Assembly (NCBI GenBank): GCA_016839955.1
Contig: JAEOTI010000318.1
Coordinates: forward strand, 1-16,605
Source: Candidatus Hodarchaeota archaeon
GTDB lineage: Archaea > Asgardarchaeota > Heimdallarchaeia > Hodarchaeales > YT1-057
DNA: 16,605 nucleotides
Direction: 5' to 3'
Position 1 is the first letter of the stretch. Each line of letters opens with the position of its first letter. A program made the translations under genes and the position numbers. Shown in pieces: positions 5,800 through 13,562 of the stretch. A model generated the notes under the pieces. The model had not been told where the DNA came from. It searched no databases and saw only the letters and a program-made list of their open reading frames with translations.

Positions 5800-7401
5800 T
5801 CATCCAACTTCAACCACTGCCTGTTTAGCTCGTCTGGCAGCACGTCGAGCCTCTCTTGCGGCTAATTGTGTCTCTATTTCATTCATATAAGACATTACTT
5901 CAGCAGTAGCTTGATTCTCATCTGGTTTCTCCCCAGCTGGTGTCAAGGGTTTTACTACACCTTCTTTTACCATTGACTCGACTTTTTGCCAACATTGTAC
6001 TCGTCTTTCAGCTGCACCTAACTCTAATAGAAATTTAAAGTCTTCAGGTTTTTCACGGATTTTGCGAATCATCCTACGATGTCGTGAAGCGTGGTCTGAA
6101 ACAAATGCTAAAGCTGAAAGAAATGCAATTGCACCTATAATACCAAATTGACCATGAATCACACCAAACCATGCAGCTAGTGATAAAGTGTTGTTTCCAG
6201 CAAAGAAGATTAACCAGACACTTATAAAAGCAGTTCGAAGGTGTGGGCCCAAAGCAGTGTCTTTTCCACGTTGCCAAGCAAAATAGAAATATAATCCACC
6301 AGCAAGAGGGAGTAAAAAGATCCCAAGAGAATCAAGAATATACGAGAAAAAGACAGCCCAAGCCTCTATAGCAATAGCACTTGGAATTATTAAAGCTAAA
6401 ACGATTGAAAAGAATATAGCAAGATAAGTAAAAGAATATAAAATTGGAATGCCTATTGTCAGAGCTTTTAGTGTTTGTAGCTTCTTTTTAGATTCAAAAT
6501 GGTGAGAGATATTATTTAACAAGAAATAGCTCGCAAGACCATATCCAAGATAGAGAAATATCATTCCAAACGTCTGAAAAGTTACTATTATGACATTTAT
6601 GTATTCTAAATATTGTGGAAAACTATTACCATCTTCTTCAATGATGAGTACAAAATTACCATAAAAAATTGAAATAGATTGTAAAGTATTCCCCAACCCA
6701 ACAATAGCATAGCCATAGCTAAAATATTTAAAAAATCGTATTGTATTTTCTTTCACACGAGATAACCATTCTTGAAATGTTCTTGCAATCGCAAAGAAGA
6801 CAATAACAATAGATGAGTGATGAATTATTAAATAATTGGCTTTTATACCTAATACGGCAAGAAAAACTACTCTTTTCCCACCAGAAATTTCTGTAACATT
6901 AAGAAGGTAGTCATCTGAAATTGGAAAGACAGTTCTAACTCCACCCAATCCCTCATCAATGCCTAACACAAGTAATAGGATTAGACCTAATGAAAAAAGA
7001 ATTGTTACTAATTGAGCAGCAATCGTAGCATATAAACTCATAAATATTAGTCTCTGATTCCGTTTATTTTCAGTTATCGATCTTGTACCGACTATGTCAA
7101 CAAATTTGTAACAGAAAAAGACAACAATAATAGCTACCACTAATTGAAGTATTACTAAAAGAATTTGTAAAACAGGATTCCAATCAGTGATGACAGGAAA
7201 TAAAACTGGGAAAAAAAAATCGATAAATCCGATTATAAGCAATATCCTGAGTAAAGAAAAAGAATCCAATGACTTCTTTTCCTTTCCCGCGTTTATCTTA
7301 TTTCTAAACCAAGTTAAAACGCCCATTGATAAGAAAATCCAATATAAAGAAAGTAGTAGACCAGAAAGAGCAATAGGTAATAGTTCTAAAGAAGGGCTCA
7401 T
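5800..7401 (-). CDS. Polytopic membrane protein (about 11 helices) with charged cytoplasmic tail, third gene of the MinD-like operon
   Basis: A 533-residue protein. Hydrophobic segments lie at about residues 8-30, 50-72, 77-98, 118-147, 180-206, 226-254, 266-294, 313-343, 348-376, 388-402 and 412-434. After these comes a soluble tail of about 95 residues rich in basic and acidic side chains (RHRRMIRKIREKPEDFKFLL, ending with AAREARRAARRAKQ), likely cytoplasmic and helical. I recognise no transporter signature. The start ATG is preceded by GAAGGAG (7410-7416) and the gene follows the degenerate MinD-like gene by 21 nt, so the three genes form one operon. The context suggests it is the membrane partner or platform of the two MinD-type proteins, with the tail as the probable contact surface. 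A transporter regulated by the ATPase is an alternative. Confidence 0.65.
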   Translation of the reverse strand: MSPSLELLPIALSGLLLSLYWIFLSMGVLTWFRNKINAGKEKKSLDSFSLLRILLIIGFIDFFFPVLFPVITDWNPVLQILLVILQLVVAIIVVFFCYKFVDIVGTRSITENKRNQRLIFMSLYATIAAQLVTILFSLGLILLLVLGIDEGLGGVRTVFPISDDYLLNVTEISGGKRVVFLAVLGIKANYLIIHHSSIVIVFFAIARTFQEWLSRVKENTIRFFKYFSYGYAIVGLGNTLQSISIFYGNFVLIIEEDGNSFPQYLEYINVIIVTFQTFGMIFLYLGYGLASYFLLNNISHHFESKKKLQTLKALTIGIPILYSFTYLAIFFSIVLALIIPSAIAIEAWAVFFSYILDSLGIFLLPLAGGLYFYFAWQRGKDTALGPHLRTAFISVWLIFFAGNNTLSLAAWFGVIHGQFGIIGAIAFLSALAFVSDHASRHRRMIRKIREKPEDFKFLLELGAAERRVQCWQKVESMVKEGVVKPLTPAGEKPDENQATAEVMSYMNEIETQLAAREARRAARRAKQAVVEVG

Positions 7402-7409
7402 ATAATACT

Positions 7410-7416
7410 CTCCTTC
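7410..7416 (-). promoter_or_regulatory. Shine-Dalgarno site of the membrane protein gene
   Basis: Minus-strand GAAGGAG lies 8 nt before the ATG at 7399-7401, inside the 21-nt intergenic gap. It shows the third gene of the operon has its own strong ribosome-binding site. Confidence 0.6.
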
Positions 7417-7422
7417 AATTTT

Positions 7423-8700
7423 TTATGTCAGAAAAAACTTTTCAACAAGTTTATTCCCCTCTTCATCAAACAAACCTATTTCTCCCATCCAAGTATCCAG
7501 TTTTTTACAAACTGATTCGTCTTTAGAAAATGCTTTAGTGAATTGCTTTAGTTTTCTGCGAATTTCTTCATCATATTTATTAGCGATTAGTATCACGCGG
7601 AATCGCTTACGATCTTCCACAAAGAGCTTCATTTTATCCATTTCAATTAACTCTGTATCCTGTTTAACTCTAGCGATTTCGCTCATCATTGAAGCAATTC
7701 CAGCTATAATACCTGTAAGACCCGCAGCAGTTAAACCCAATTCACCCTTAAGGCGACTACCTTCAAACACATATTGAAACAATGGAAGGCCTCCTCTACA
7801 AAGAATGAGTAGAGCCTCATAAGATAGAGGTTGATCTTTCTCAACTCTTCGTGGAGATTCAATAAACTGTAAGACTGATTCTACTAAACACTTATACATT
7901 TCAGAGAGAAAAGAGTCAGTTATTAATGAATTAAAAGGAACTAATGGACCGTATAATGGTATAAGATCACTTAATTGTTGTATCTTAGCAACGACTGGTA
8001 TTTGAAGCATTGATTCGACTTTTGCTACTTGAACATGATTCCCTGCAACGCTAGGAAGGTAAGGATATCGATATACAATGACACCATTGATTTGAATTAA
8101 TGGGTGAGTAGCAGATATATATTTCAAAAGCTGCTGACCTAAATTCAAGGATGTTTCGTGTTGGTCCATGATAAGAAATGAGAAAGAACTGGCTATAATT
8201 GCATTCACTGTGTAATCTCTTAGAACTCCGGGAAGAGTAAAAATTACAAAATCATACTTTTGCTCTTGCTTAATTTTCCGAACAAGTTTGTTTAATCGTC
8301 TAAGAGATTGACGAATAGATCTCTCATCAGTCTCTTCAGAAATTAATCGAATCTTACTAGGCTCTGTACTAGACAAAACATACTCAAAAGGAGGTTCTAG
8401 AGGATCTATTTCCATTTTTCCAGTTTTTTCAAGAAATTCGTCGAGTTCTATACTTCCTGCATAATAATCATTAGTAGAAAAAGCCGAATTTTGAATTTGT
8501 GAATTATTAAAAATAAGTGGAATAATCGCTTCATCAAAACCCAAATCAAGAAATAGGATTTTGAAACCTTGCTTTGCCAGAGTGATTGCCATACTAGTAG
8601 CTAAAATAGCAGTTTCCTTCGGAGAAGCAACACCAATAAGGGATATAACTTGGGGCTCTAATTCAGTTATTGGAGTTTCATCTTTTAATTGGACAGTCAT
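7423..8700 (-). CDS. Degenerate MinD/ParA-like pseudo-ATPase fused to a longin/roadblock-like domain
   Basis: A 425-residue protein. Residues 17-280 keep the order of MinD-type (SIMIBI) elements: strand VISLIGVA, helix ILATSMAITLAKQGFKILFL followed by DLGFD in place of switch I, strand YDFVIFTLPG in the Walker B position, and helix/strand SFSFLIMDQHETSLNLGQQL. The catalytic residues are gone: the P-loop KGGxGK is replaced by ASPKETA (25-31) and the Walker B aspartate by T155. ATP hydrolysis is therefore unlikely. Residues 294-425 match the pattern of archaeal longin/roadblock-like domains: LILCRGGLPLFQYVFEG, helix LTAAGLTGIIAGIASMMSEI, strands with KLFVEDRKRFRVILIANKYD, and the closing LDTWMGEIGLFDEEGNKLVE. 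The ATG follows the TAA of the upstream ATPase gene with no gap, so translation is coupled. It is probably an adaptor that heterodimerises with the active ATPase. Confidence 0.7.
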   Translation of the reverse strand: MTVQLKDETPITELEPQVISLIGVASPKETAILATSMAITLAKQGFKILFLDLGFDEAIIPLIFNNSQIQNSAFSTNDYYAGSIELDEFLEKTGKMEIDPLEPPFEYVLSSTEPSKIRLISEETDERSIRQSLRRLNKLVRKIKQEQKYDFVIFTLPGVLRDYTVNAIIASSFSFLIMDQHETSLNLGQQLLKYISATHPLIQINGVIVYRYPYLPSVAGNHVQVAKVESMLQIPVVAKIQQLSDLIPLYGPLVPFNSLITDSFLSEMYKCLVESVLQFIESPRRVEKDQPLSYEALLILCRGGLPLFQYVFEGSRLKGELGLTAAGLTGIIAGIASMMSEIARVKQDTELIEMDKMKLFVEDRKRFRVILIANKYDEEIRRKLKQFTKAFSKDESVCKKLDTWMGEIGLFDEEGNKLVEKFFLT

Positions 8701-9546
8701 TTACTGTCCTCCAGTTTCATTGATTAGACGTTCTGTTAATCCAGCAATTCCTTTACAAAAAGGATGATCCGGATAATCTAAAACTAAGATTCTATCCGAT
8801 TGTGCACGGGAGACATCACAGAGACAAGGTAAAATACTGTAAATAGATGTGCTAGTGTCTTCAGAAAATTGTCTAATGTTATAAATTAGATCTTCATATT
8901 CAGTATTTGCTTCCGGAACAGTTGCTGCACCACTTTGCCAACTTTTTTGTAATGCACGATTCAATATCAGACCTTTTGCTTTGTCTTTGGCATAATTCTG
9001 AAGCATAGCCATGACCATTCTTTTAGTCCCTTCAAGATCACTCAAAGTTGGTTTTAATATCAACCCAATTACATCAGAAATCATGACTGCATTTGCAACA
9101 TCCATACGTAATCCAGGACCTGTATCAATGATAATAAAATCAATTTTGAAATCATCCTCTAAAATTTCTTGGGCTTCCATAGTTCGATCGAATGCCTCTT
9201 GAAGGTCTTCTCTTCTTAGTTGATTGATCTTTTCAATTGAATTTGGCTCAGGATCTGCTAATCCCACCATAAGTGGCTCCGGAAGGGAATCATGTTTGTA
9301 CTGGATTAGTACATCTTCAACTCCCCGAGAACCATAAATGGCATCGTTCAAATATCGACCATTTTCTTTGAAAATTGTAAACAAGGATGGACCCAAAAAA
9401 TCAAAGTCCATAAGACACACTTTTTTGCCCATTTTTGCAAGTTGCACCGCGACATTGAGACTGATCAATGATTTTCCTGTTCCACCCTTATAGGAATGAA
9501 AAGTACATGTTGCTGGCAATTTAATCACCCCGAGCAAATCAAACAT
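8701..9546 (-). CDS. MinD/ParA-family ATPase with deviant Walker A motif
   Basis: A 281-residue P-loop ATPase. Residues 20-26 are the deviant Walker A KGGTGKS, with the signature lysine K20 that acts across the dimer and the P-loop lysine K25. MDFDFLGPS (46-54) is the switch I region and FIIIDTGPG (137-145) is Walker B/switch II. IGLILKPTLSDLEGTKRM and LILNRA follow, as in MinD-like proteins. This family forms ATP-dependent dimers that sit on membranes, DNA or client proteins and are used to position or assemble cellular machinery. I do not see a clear MinD-type membrane-targeting helix at the C-terminus; membrane contact may come from the operon's own membrane protein. This is the first gene of the operon, and its TAA is joined directly to the next ATG. 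I give no gene symbol because minD, parA and other subfamilies cannot be separated by eye. Confidence 0.85.
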   Translation of the reverse strand: MFDLLGVIKLPATCTFHSYKGGTGKSLISLNVAVQLAKMGKKVCLMDFDFLGPSLFTIFKENGRYLNDAIYGSRGVEDVLIQYKHDSLPEPLMVGLADPEPNSIEKINQLRREDLQEAFDRTMEAQEILEDDFKIDFIIIDTGPGLRMDVANAVMISDVIGLILKPTLSDLEGTKRMVMAMLQNYAKDKAKGLILNRALQKSWQSGAATVPEANTEYEDLIYNIRQFSEDTSTSIYSILPCLCDVSRAQSDRILVLDYPDHPFCKGIAGLTERLINETGGQ

Positions 9547-9642
9547 TTCATTTTGAAATAAAATTAGTAAAAAATGAACGAGAGCTCAATACTGTACGAT
9601 CCTTTTAACTTTGAGAGTTTCAAAAAATATTATCATCAAATC

Positions 9643-9681
9643 ATAAAAAAAAAAGAAAAAAGGGAGAAGGTTAATTTCTCC
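9643..9681 (-). terminator. Hairpin plus T-run terminator behind the surface protein gene
   Basis: On the minus strand GGAGAA (9681-9676), a 7-nt loop and TTCTCC (9668-9663) form a 6-bp stem followed by CTTTTTTC and about ten more T. It begins 20 nt after the stop of the surface protein at 9702 and separates that gene from the ATPase operon. Confidence 0.6.
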
Positions 9682-9701
9682 AAAATTTAATCTTTATTTA
9701 C

Positions 9702-10937
9702 TCATCTTCGTTTTCTTATGAGCACAGGGAGCAAGATTGCGGGAAAAAGGACGATAAATTCAAATCCAGGGGCTCCACCACCTGCACTTCCCTCTGGTTT
9801 TGATGCAGAATAGAGTGTTGTATGATCGATTCGTCCCCAAACGACCTCATTAATGGTATCGACACCAGTCTCATCCATCTGCTTCCATGTGTCATCGATT
9901 ATATCATAGTAATACATACGTAAATTCTCAGGATCACTAACACCTAGATCAGAATATGTCACATTAACCTCTATATACTGCAAAGCAGAGGGATTACCCA
10001 AATCCACACTAACAACAGCATATGGAGTAATTTTTCCCTTCGCAGCATCTTTAGCTGATTCAGGAATATCATTCGGAGACATTATGCTAATCATGATTGA
10101 CGTATTACCTTCACATTGAACTGTAACCTTTGCTGTGAAGTCATCTGTTGTAATATCATAGGTGTGTTCCTCATTGTCATCTATGAAATCGAATATTGGT
10201 TCAGCTTCCGGTGTGGAACCTAAAGTAAATCCAGTGGGAGTACCAGTCATGCTAACCATTCCAGAGTATCCTGCGATCATAGTGACGCCTTCTGAACTAA
10301 GAGCAAAATCGTAACGAGAACTACAATAGACTAACCACCCAGAGGAATCGATATATCCCATAAATGACCATGCAACGGTCCCTAAACCTGGATAGCTAAA
10401 AATATCAGAACCAGAAGCATAATACCCGCTGGATGCTGAGCCTGATACATCAATCCCATACGCAGCAAGAGTGGAAACAGTAGTTGGATCTACGTCCCAA
10501 ATGATTGGTACCATAACAAATGCGCCATAACCACCATAACCAGTACCATATCCCATACTACCTTTTGTAACAGAATAACTTGTGGAATCACTATATGGTA
10601 ATGACATAGAACCAGCATAGCCATCCGATGAGTAGTATGTCATATAACTTGTGCCAGAAAAAGTCTCTGTGACGGTCCAAGTAGCCCCACCATCCGCTAC
10701 AGAGACAGTCAGGGTGCCTGTATATTGTGTATTCAGTAAGGCCCATTCACCTTCATAGGTTGACTCTATTGAACCGGACCAAGTTACATCGTATGTTGCA
10801 GATTGACCATCCCCAATTGTTGATGGGGTTTGAATTTTACCATTAACGGGGATGGTCATTTCTGCACTTAATATAGTTAAAACAAGCAGCGAAATAACAA
10901 AAAGAATTTCAAAAATTCCTATTTTACCTCTTTTCAA
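9702..10937 (-). CDS. Secreted surface protein with PGF-CTERM-like anchor
   Basis: A 411-residue exported protein. A signal peptide covers residues 1-31 (IGIFEILFVISLLVLTILSA). The body is rich in Ser, Thr, Gly and Tyr, with alternating strand patterns (TGTLTVSVADGGATWTVTET) and a glycine/tyrosine-rich patch (MGYGTGYGGYGAF). A second region (about 255-375) with EHTYDITTDDFTAKVTVQ and a strand WGRIDHTTLYS resembles archaeal surface domains with an Ig-like fold. The C-terminus is tripartite: GGGAPGFEF, a hydrophobic stretch VLFPAILLPVLI, then RKRR, as in PGF-CTERM proteins processed by archaeosortase. I chose the TTG at 10937 because AAGGTGGAG (10944-10952) lies 6 nt upstream; the ATG at 10979 would add 14 residues (MLFRLKSLKKVEII) and no better ribosome-binding site. 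Likely an S-layer-associated or other cell-surface protein. Confidence 0.7.
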   Translation of the reverse strand: MKRGKIGIFEILFVISLLVLTILSAEMTIPVNGKIQTPSTIGDGQSATYDVTWSGSIESTYEGEWALLNTQYTGTLTVSVADGGATWTVTETFSGTSYMTYYSSDGYAGSMSLPYSDSTSYSVTKGSMGYGTGYGGYGAFVMVPIIWDVDPTTVSTLAAYGIDVSGSASSGYYASGSDIFSYPGLGTVAWSFMGYIDSSGWLVYCSSRYDFALSSEGVTMIAGYSGMVSMTGTPTGFTLGSTPEAEPIFDFIDDNEEHTYDITTDDFTAKVTVQCEGNTSIMISIMSPNDIPESAKDAAKGKITPYAVVSVDLGNPSALQYIEVNVTYSDLGVSDPENLRMYYYDIIDDTWKQMDETGVDTINEVVWGRIDHTTLYSASKPEGSAGGGAPGFEFIVLFPAILLPVLIRKRR

Positions 10938-10943
10938 GATAAT

Positions 10944-10952
10944 CTCCACCTT
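10944..10952 (-). promoter_or_regulatory. Shine-Dalgarno site pointing to a TTG start
   Basis: Minus-strand AAGGTGGAG contains AGGTG, complementary to the archaeal 16S 3' end, 6 nt before the TTG at 10935-10937. It argues against the longer ATG start at 10979. Confidence 0.5.
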
Positions 10953-11171
10953 TTTCAGGCTTTTTAGACGAAATAACATAACGAGATTGGTTACGGAAAA
11001 ATCCTACTTTTTATTTTTTTCATTCCATTTTGGAATTGACGTGAGAAAATTCATTTCTCCTTAAGTTAAATATTCCTTATATGATTAAATATTGTCTATA
11101 AACTAACTATTGTTACTTTAAAATGAGAAGTTCCTTCTAAAAAACCTGTACCCATAAGAAGGTCTTTAAAA

Positions 11172-12821
11172 ATGGAAAAAAAAATATCAAAGGGATCTTT
11201 AGCATCAATAATTAAGTGGGGTAAACTTAATCATTTCTACCCAGTTCCTGACCAATTAATTCCCCTCATAGAAGAATTTTTAGGTCCAATTGACAGTAAT
11301 ATCGAACAACTTAGCAACTTAGAAGAAATTACACTTTCAATCCCTAGTCCACAACTAAAATCCGAAATAGTTAATGAAGTTAAACAAATTGTCGGTAACT
11401 CTAATGTATCTACAGATGATTATGATCGTGTCTGGTGTTCTGTGGGTTATTCCTATTATGATGTAATAAGGTTAAGGTTAGGAGAATTTGAGACTTTTCC
11501 AGATATTGTGGTTTATCCAAAGGATCACGATGAAGTCCAGGCAATCGTAAATCTTGCAAATACCAATAAAATACCAGTAATTCCAATTGGAGCCCGAACA
11601 GGTGTTACACAAGCATCAGAGTCTGTTGGTTCTGGAATTGCGCTGGATCTAACGAAAAACATGAAACAAATTTTGGCTCTTGATGAAACCTCTCTAACAA
11701 TCCGGTGCCAAGCAGGAATCATGTTACCTGAATTAGAGAACTACCTGAATGAACATGGATTTATGTTAGGACATTTTCCTCAATCCTTTGAATATACGAG
11801 CCTTGGAGGGTCTATCGCAACGCGAGGGGCGGGTCAACAAAGTACCAAGTACGGAAAAATTGAAGATATGGTTCTTGGTTTACGACTTGCAACTCCTGCT
11901 GGTGAAAAACATACCGTGGAATTTCCAGCAAGTGCTATGGGTCCTGATCTGGTAAGAGTCATTGCTGGATCCGAAGGTACTCTTGGTATAATTACAGATG
12001 TGTTATTAACGATTCATCAATATTTACCACAAACTAGAGATTTTTCTTCCTTCCTTTTCAAAAACTTCACTGATGGGATAAGTGCAATTCGAGAGATTAT
12101 GCAATACGGAGTAGTTCCTGCAACAGTCCGGTTATCAGATCCAGAAGAAACTCAACTTCTTACCAAATTGGGCACCACGGGTCATAGGAAACGATCGAAA
12201 TTATCTGAAATTAAAGAAAAACTAGGAATGAAGTATTTGAGGTGGAAAGGCTATTTTGAAACTCCATGCTTACTAATTCTTGAATATGAAGGTGAGAAAG
12301 AAATTGTCCGTTTGACAAGGTCCAAGAGTCATGAAATTTGTAAAAAATGGAAGGGTTTCTCTATGGGAAGGCGACCTGGGAAAGAATGGTGGTCCAGTCG
12401 GTATGAACTTCCTTATCTACGTGATGATTTAATGGATCTTGGTATTTTAGTCGATACTCTTGAGACAGCCACTTCATGGAGCCGTGCAGAAGAGATCCAT
12501 GAAGCAGTGACTCAAGTCCTGAGAAAACATTGTGGCATTGTTATGGCTCATATATCCCATGTATACCGAGGAGGAGGAGCAATTTACTTTACTTACCTAG
12601 CAAAACGATCGGAAAATCCTGTCCAACAAATTCTGGATATTCAGCAGGATGTTCTTACAACTCTTAATGAAGAAAAAGCAGCGCTTAGTCATCACCATGG
12701 GATTGGTCGTGCCTTTAAGAAGTGGTTCATGAATTATTCAGAAGCGGAAGTAATTATTGGTCTAAAGAAGCTCTGGGATCCAAATAATATTATGAACCCT
12801 GGAAACTTAATCGAGTATTAA
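11172..12821 (+). CDS. FAD-dependent oxidase/synthase of the VAO family resembling alkylglycerone-phosphate synthase
   Basis: A 549-residue flavoprotein. Residues about 107-285 are the FAD-binding PCMH domain: FPDIVVYPKDHDEVQAIVNL, the pyrophosphate loop PIGARTG (138-144), GHFPQSFEYTSLGG (200-213), ATRGAGQQSTKYGKIEDMV, and GSEGTLGIIT (266-275). The C-terminal cap domain has PATVRLSD, DTLETATSW (428-436), the triple-histidine motif LSHHHGIG (505-512) and the family ending MNPGNLI. SHHHG, the ETATSW segment and the YTSLGG...ATR...YG.IEDMV series are those of alkyl-dihydroxyacetonephosphate synthase, which exchanges the acyl chain of acyl-DHAP for a fatty alcohol to make ether lipids. Other VAO oxidases with different substrates share the fold, so the exact reaction is uncertain. 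No lipid gene lies next to it. AAGGT at about 11159-11163 precedes the ATG. Confidence 0.7.
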   Translation: MEKKISKGSLASIIKWGKLNHFYPVPDQLIPLIEEFLGPIDSNIEQLSNLEEITLSIPSPQLKSEIVNEVKQIVGNSNVSTDDYDRVWCSVGYSYYDVIRLRLGEFETFPDIVVYPKDHDEVQAIVNLANTNKIPVIPIGARTGVTQASESVGSGIALDLTKNMKQILALDETSLTIRCQAGIMLPELENYLNEHGFMLGHFPQSFEYTSLGGSIATRGAGQQSTKYGKIEDMVLGLRLATPAGEKHTVEFPASAMGPDLVRVIAGSEGTLGIITDVLLTIHQYLPQTRDFSSFLFKNFTDGISAIREIMQYGVVPATVRLSDPEETQLLTKLGTTGHRKRSKLSEIKEKLGMKYLRWKGYFETPCLLILEYEGEKEIVRLTRSKSHEICKKWKGFSMGRRPGKEWWSSRYELPYLRDDLMDLGILVDTLETATSWSRAEEIHEAVTQVLRKHCGIVMAHISHVYRGGGAIYFTYLAKRSENPVQQILDIQQDVLTTLNEEKAALSHHHGIGRAFKKWFMNYSEAEVIIGLKKLWDPNNIMNPGNLIEY

Positions 12822-12836
12822 TTTGGATCTACTTAG

Positions 12837-13553
12837 TTAGAAAAATTTACTTAGATCTTTTAGACGTTTTATTTTGGAAATTCGTTCATTTGCTTTGCTG
12901 ATAAAAGTCGAGTTAAGTTCGATGCCTACATAATGTCTGTTGTACTCTTTACAGACAATCCCAGTAGTACCAGAACCAAAAAATGGATCTAACACAGTAT
13001 CTCCAACATCTGTAGTATTTAAAATTAATATTTCAAGCAATTTTTTAGGTTTAGGATAAGGAAACCATTCACGAATTACCTTAAACTCACGGCTGTCTAC
13101 TGGTAACCGTAAAAAATCACTAGGTATCATTTTTTTCCATTTGCGTTTCTCAGGGTCTTTAGCATACCCAAGTATAACTTCGGTATTGAGAAAACAAGAA
13201 TTTTTTCTTTTAAGAGACATTGAATTAGGTTTCCACCACGTTATAAATTCATATGGGGTCGGCAGTTCTTTTTTTTCAATATGAGACCATAAATAACGGG
13301 CATTATTTGCAGAAACAAACATCGTTCCTGAATCTTTTAGTAAATCAAAACAGATTGGAAACCAAGAAGATATTGCTAAGGGTTTATGGTCATATCCAAG
13401 GTCTTTGATTCTCTTTGATAGATTTGAGTGGAATTGCTGTTGGATGTCATAAGGTGGATCAATATAAATTACCTGGAAGGATTTCTTTGGTAAAGTTGGA
13501 AGAATGTCAACACAATTTCCTTCAATAATAGTGTCTAGCTCCATCTTAAACAT
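12837..13553 (-). CDS. Beta-class DNA methyltransferase (N6-adenine or N4-cytosine)
   Basis: A 238-residue S-adenosylmethionine-dependent DNA amino-methyltransferase. The catalytic motif IV DPPY (32-35) comes first, followed by a central target-recognition region (about 45-160, with FITWWKPNSMSLKRKNS). Then come a motif X-like segment EWFPYPKPKKLLEILIL and motif I VLDPFFGSGTTGIV (187-200), with GIEL as motif II. This order (IV, target region, X, I) defines the beta class. DPPY favours adenine N6 methylation, but N4-cytosine is possible. The length is typical of a small solitary enzyme. It lies 9 nt behind the winged-helix gene and is co-transcribed with it. No restriction endonuclease is visible on either side. 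The start may be the ATG at 13553 or the one at 13544 (MELDTIIEGNC); the latter matches the usual beginning of the family. Confidence 0.85.
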   Translation of the reverse strand: MFKMELDTIIEGNCVDILPTLPKKSFQVIYIDPPYDIQQQFHSNLSKRIKDLGYDHKPLAISSWFPICFDLLKDSGTMFVSANNARYLWSHIEKKELPTPYEFITWWKPNSMSLKRKNSCFLNTEVILGYAKDPEKRKWKKMIPSDFLRLPVDSREFKVIREWFPYPKPKKLLEILILNTTDVGDTVLDPFFGSGTTGIVCKEYNRHYVGIELNSTFISKANERISKIKRLKDLSKFF

Positions 13554-13562
13554 CCAGAACTA

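Noticed and set aside
11022..11036. Inverted repeat ATTCC-ATTTT-GGAAT as an operator
   Set aside because: A 5-bp stem in AT-rich intergenic DNA is expected by chance, and nothing else supports it.
10980..11062. A 16-codon leader ORF with AAGGAG on the minus strand upstream of the 9702-10937 gene
   Set aside because: The Shine-Dalgarno spacing to its ATG is only about 3 nt, and the peptide (MNFLTSIPKWNEKNKK) shows no attenuation-type codon run; it is probably chance, though a 5-bp inverted repeat ATTCC/GGAAT lies within it.
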